A stretch of 64,000 bases of DNA, taken from assembly GCA_030433275.1 (NCBI GenBank), contig JAUILK010000001.1, positions 62,001-126,000 on the forward strand, given 5' to 3'. This stretch comes from Gammaproteobacteria bacterium. GTDB lineage: Bacteria; Pseudomonadota; Gammaproteobacteria; Nitrococcales; Nitrococcaceae. Position 1 is the first letter of the stretch, and the number at the start of each line of letters is the position of its first letter. Both the position numbers and the translations under genes were made by a program. A model generated the notes under the pieces. It searched no databases. It saw only the letters and a list, made by a program, of their open reading frames with translations, and was not told the origin of the DNA. Shown here piece after piece: positions 63,605 through 64,000 of the stretch.

Positions 63605-63990
63605 TCCTGATCGACACTTCGGCTTGGATCGAGTTTCTGCGCGACACCGGTTCCCCGATCTGCCAGCGCGTCGATGATCTGCTGGCCGTGGAGATCGCCA
63701 CCTGTGATGTCGTTCGCATGGAAGTGCTCGCTGGTGCCCGCAACGAGGAACACCTTCAGCAGCTTCGTCGACTTCTCGCCCGAGCGTCCACCCTTCCTAT
63801 GGAATCGGTCGACTATGACGCAGCAGCGGCACTCTACCGAACCTGTCGTCAGCGGGGGCACACCGTGCGCAAGCTGCTTGATTGCCTGATCGCCGCGGTT
63901 GCCATCCGCGGTGACGTACCAATCATCCACAGAGACGCGGATTTCGACATCCTGGCCCAACACACAGACCTACAAGTCGACGCAGTATAG
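63601..63990 (+). CDS. vapC: VapC-family PIN-domain toxin
   Basis: A 129-residue PIN ribonuclease. Acidic residues are visible in LIDTSAWIEFL (Asp5), VRMEVLAGA (Glu41), LLDCLIAAVA and HRDADFDILA. It starts with GTG at 63601, overlapping the vapB stop (GTGA). VapC toxins cleave tRNA or rRNA when freed from VapB. The complete pair is likely functional. Confidence 0.9.
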   Translation: MILIDTSAWIEFLRDTGSPICQRVDDLLAVEIATCDVVRMEVLAGARNEEHLQQLRRLLARASTLPMESVDYDAAAALYRTCRQRGHTVRKLLDCLIAAVAIRGDVPIIHRDADFDILAQHTDLQVDAV

Positions 63991-64000
63991 GAGTCCTCGC

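Overview
The window looks like chromosomal DNA of a GC-rich Gram-negative bacterium, probably a gammaproteobacterium. A TonB-dependent receptor, a PchR-like AraC regulator and a P4-type integrase point that way; I cannot name the genus. It has three parts.

(1) Positions 1-33142 hold a metallophore locus. A long, tightly overlapping minus-strand operon runs from 25056 off the left edge. It encodes two NRPSs (aryl carrier-Cy-A-PCP-Cy-A-PCP, then docking-Cy-A(MT)-PCP-TE), two YbtP/YbtQ-type ABC half-transporters, a saccharopine-dehydrogenase-like protein, two stand-alone NRPS-type methyltransferases (one flanked by a dead adenylation domain), a P450 broken by a 5-bp tandem duplication, a thiazolinyl imide reductase, a VOC protein, a salicyl-AMP ligase and a type II thioesterase. 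Upstream lie an AraC regulator with a 21-bp-spaced tandem operator candidate, a divergent ABC-2 ATPase/permease pair whose permease carries a degenerate M1-peptidase-like domain, a gutted TonB receptor pseudogene and an intact TonB receptor. Three Cy domains, three Cys or Cys-like A domains and no polyketide synthase predict a salicylate-capped chain of three thiazoline/thiazolidine rings. This is closest in logic to the coelibactin-type pathway rather than to pyochelin (two rings) or yersiniabactin (with PKS). Salicylate synthase and a phosphopantetheinyl transferase are not in the window.

(2) Positions 33143-38377 are a scrap zone: remnants of IS5, IS630 and IS701 transposases, a group II intron 3' end, a broken subtilase, a low-GC MerC-like gene, a periplasmic His-rich repeat protein and a ParE/Phd-type toxin-antitoxin pair.

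(3) Positions 38378-63182 are an integrative element bounded by a 16-bp direct repeat that matches a tRNA-Ser 3' end. It carries an integrase, a minus-strand defence operon (DUF262/DUF1524 protein, beta-class methyltransferase, type III-like Res helicase-nuclease), an AlpA regulator, a TOPRIM primase, a DUF3987 helicase-like protein, small accessory genes, a ParB-Dam fusion, a terminase small subunit, a giant sacsin/HSP90-like ATPase with a DUF3883 nuclease-like end, a broken NERD-domain partner and a DUF2280 phage-type gene. Int-AlpA-primase-TerS without capsid genes resembles a phage satellite (PICI-like) carrying defence cargo. Clusters of a TTCGCC hexamer at about 10-bp spacing occur at three places in it. 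A VapBC pair lies just outside the right boundary.
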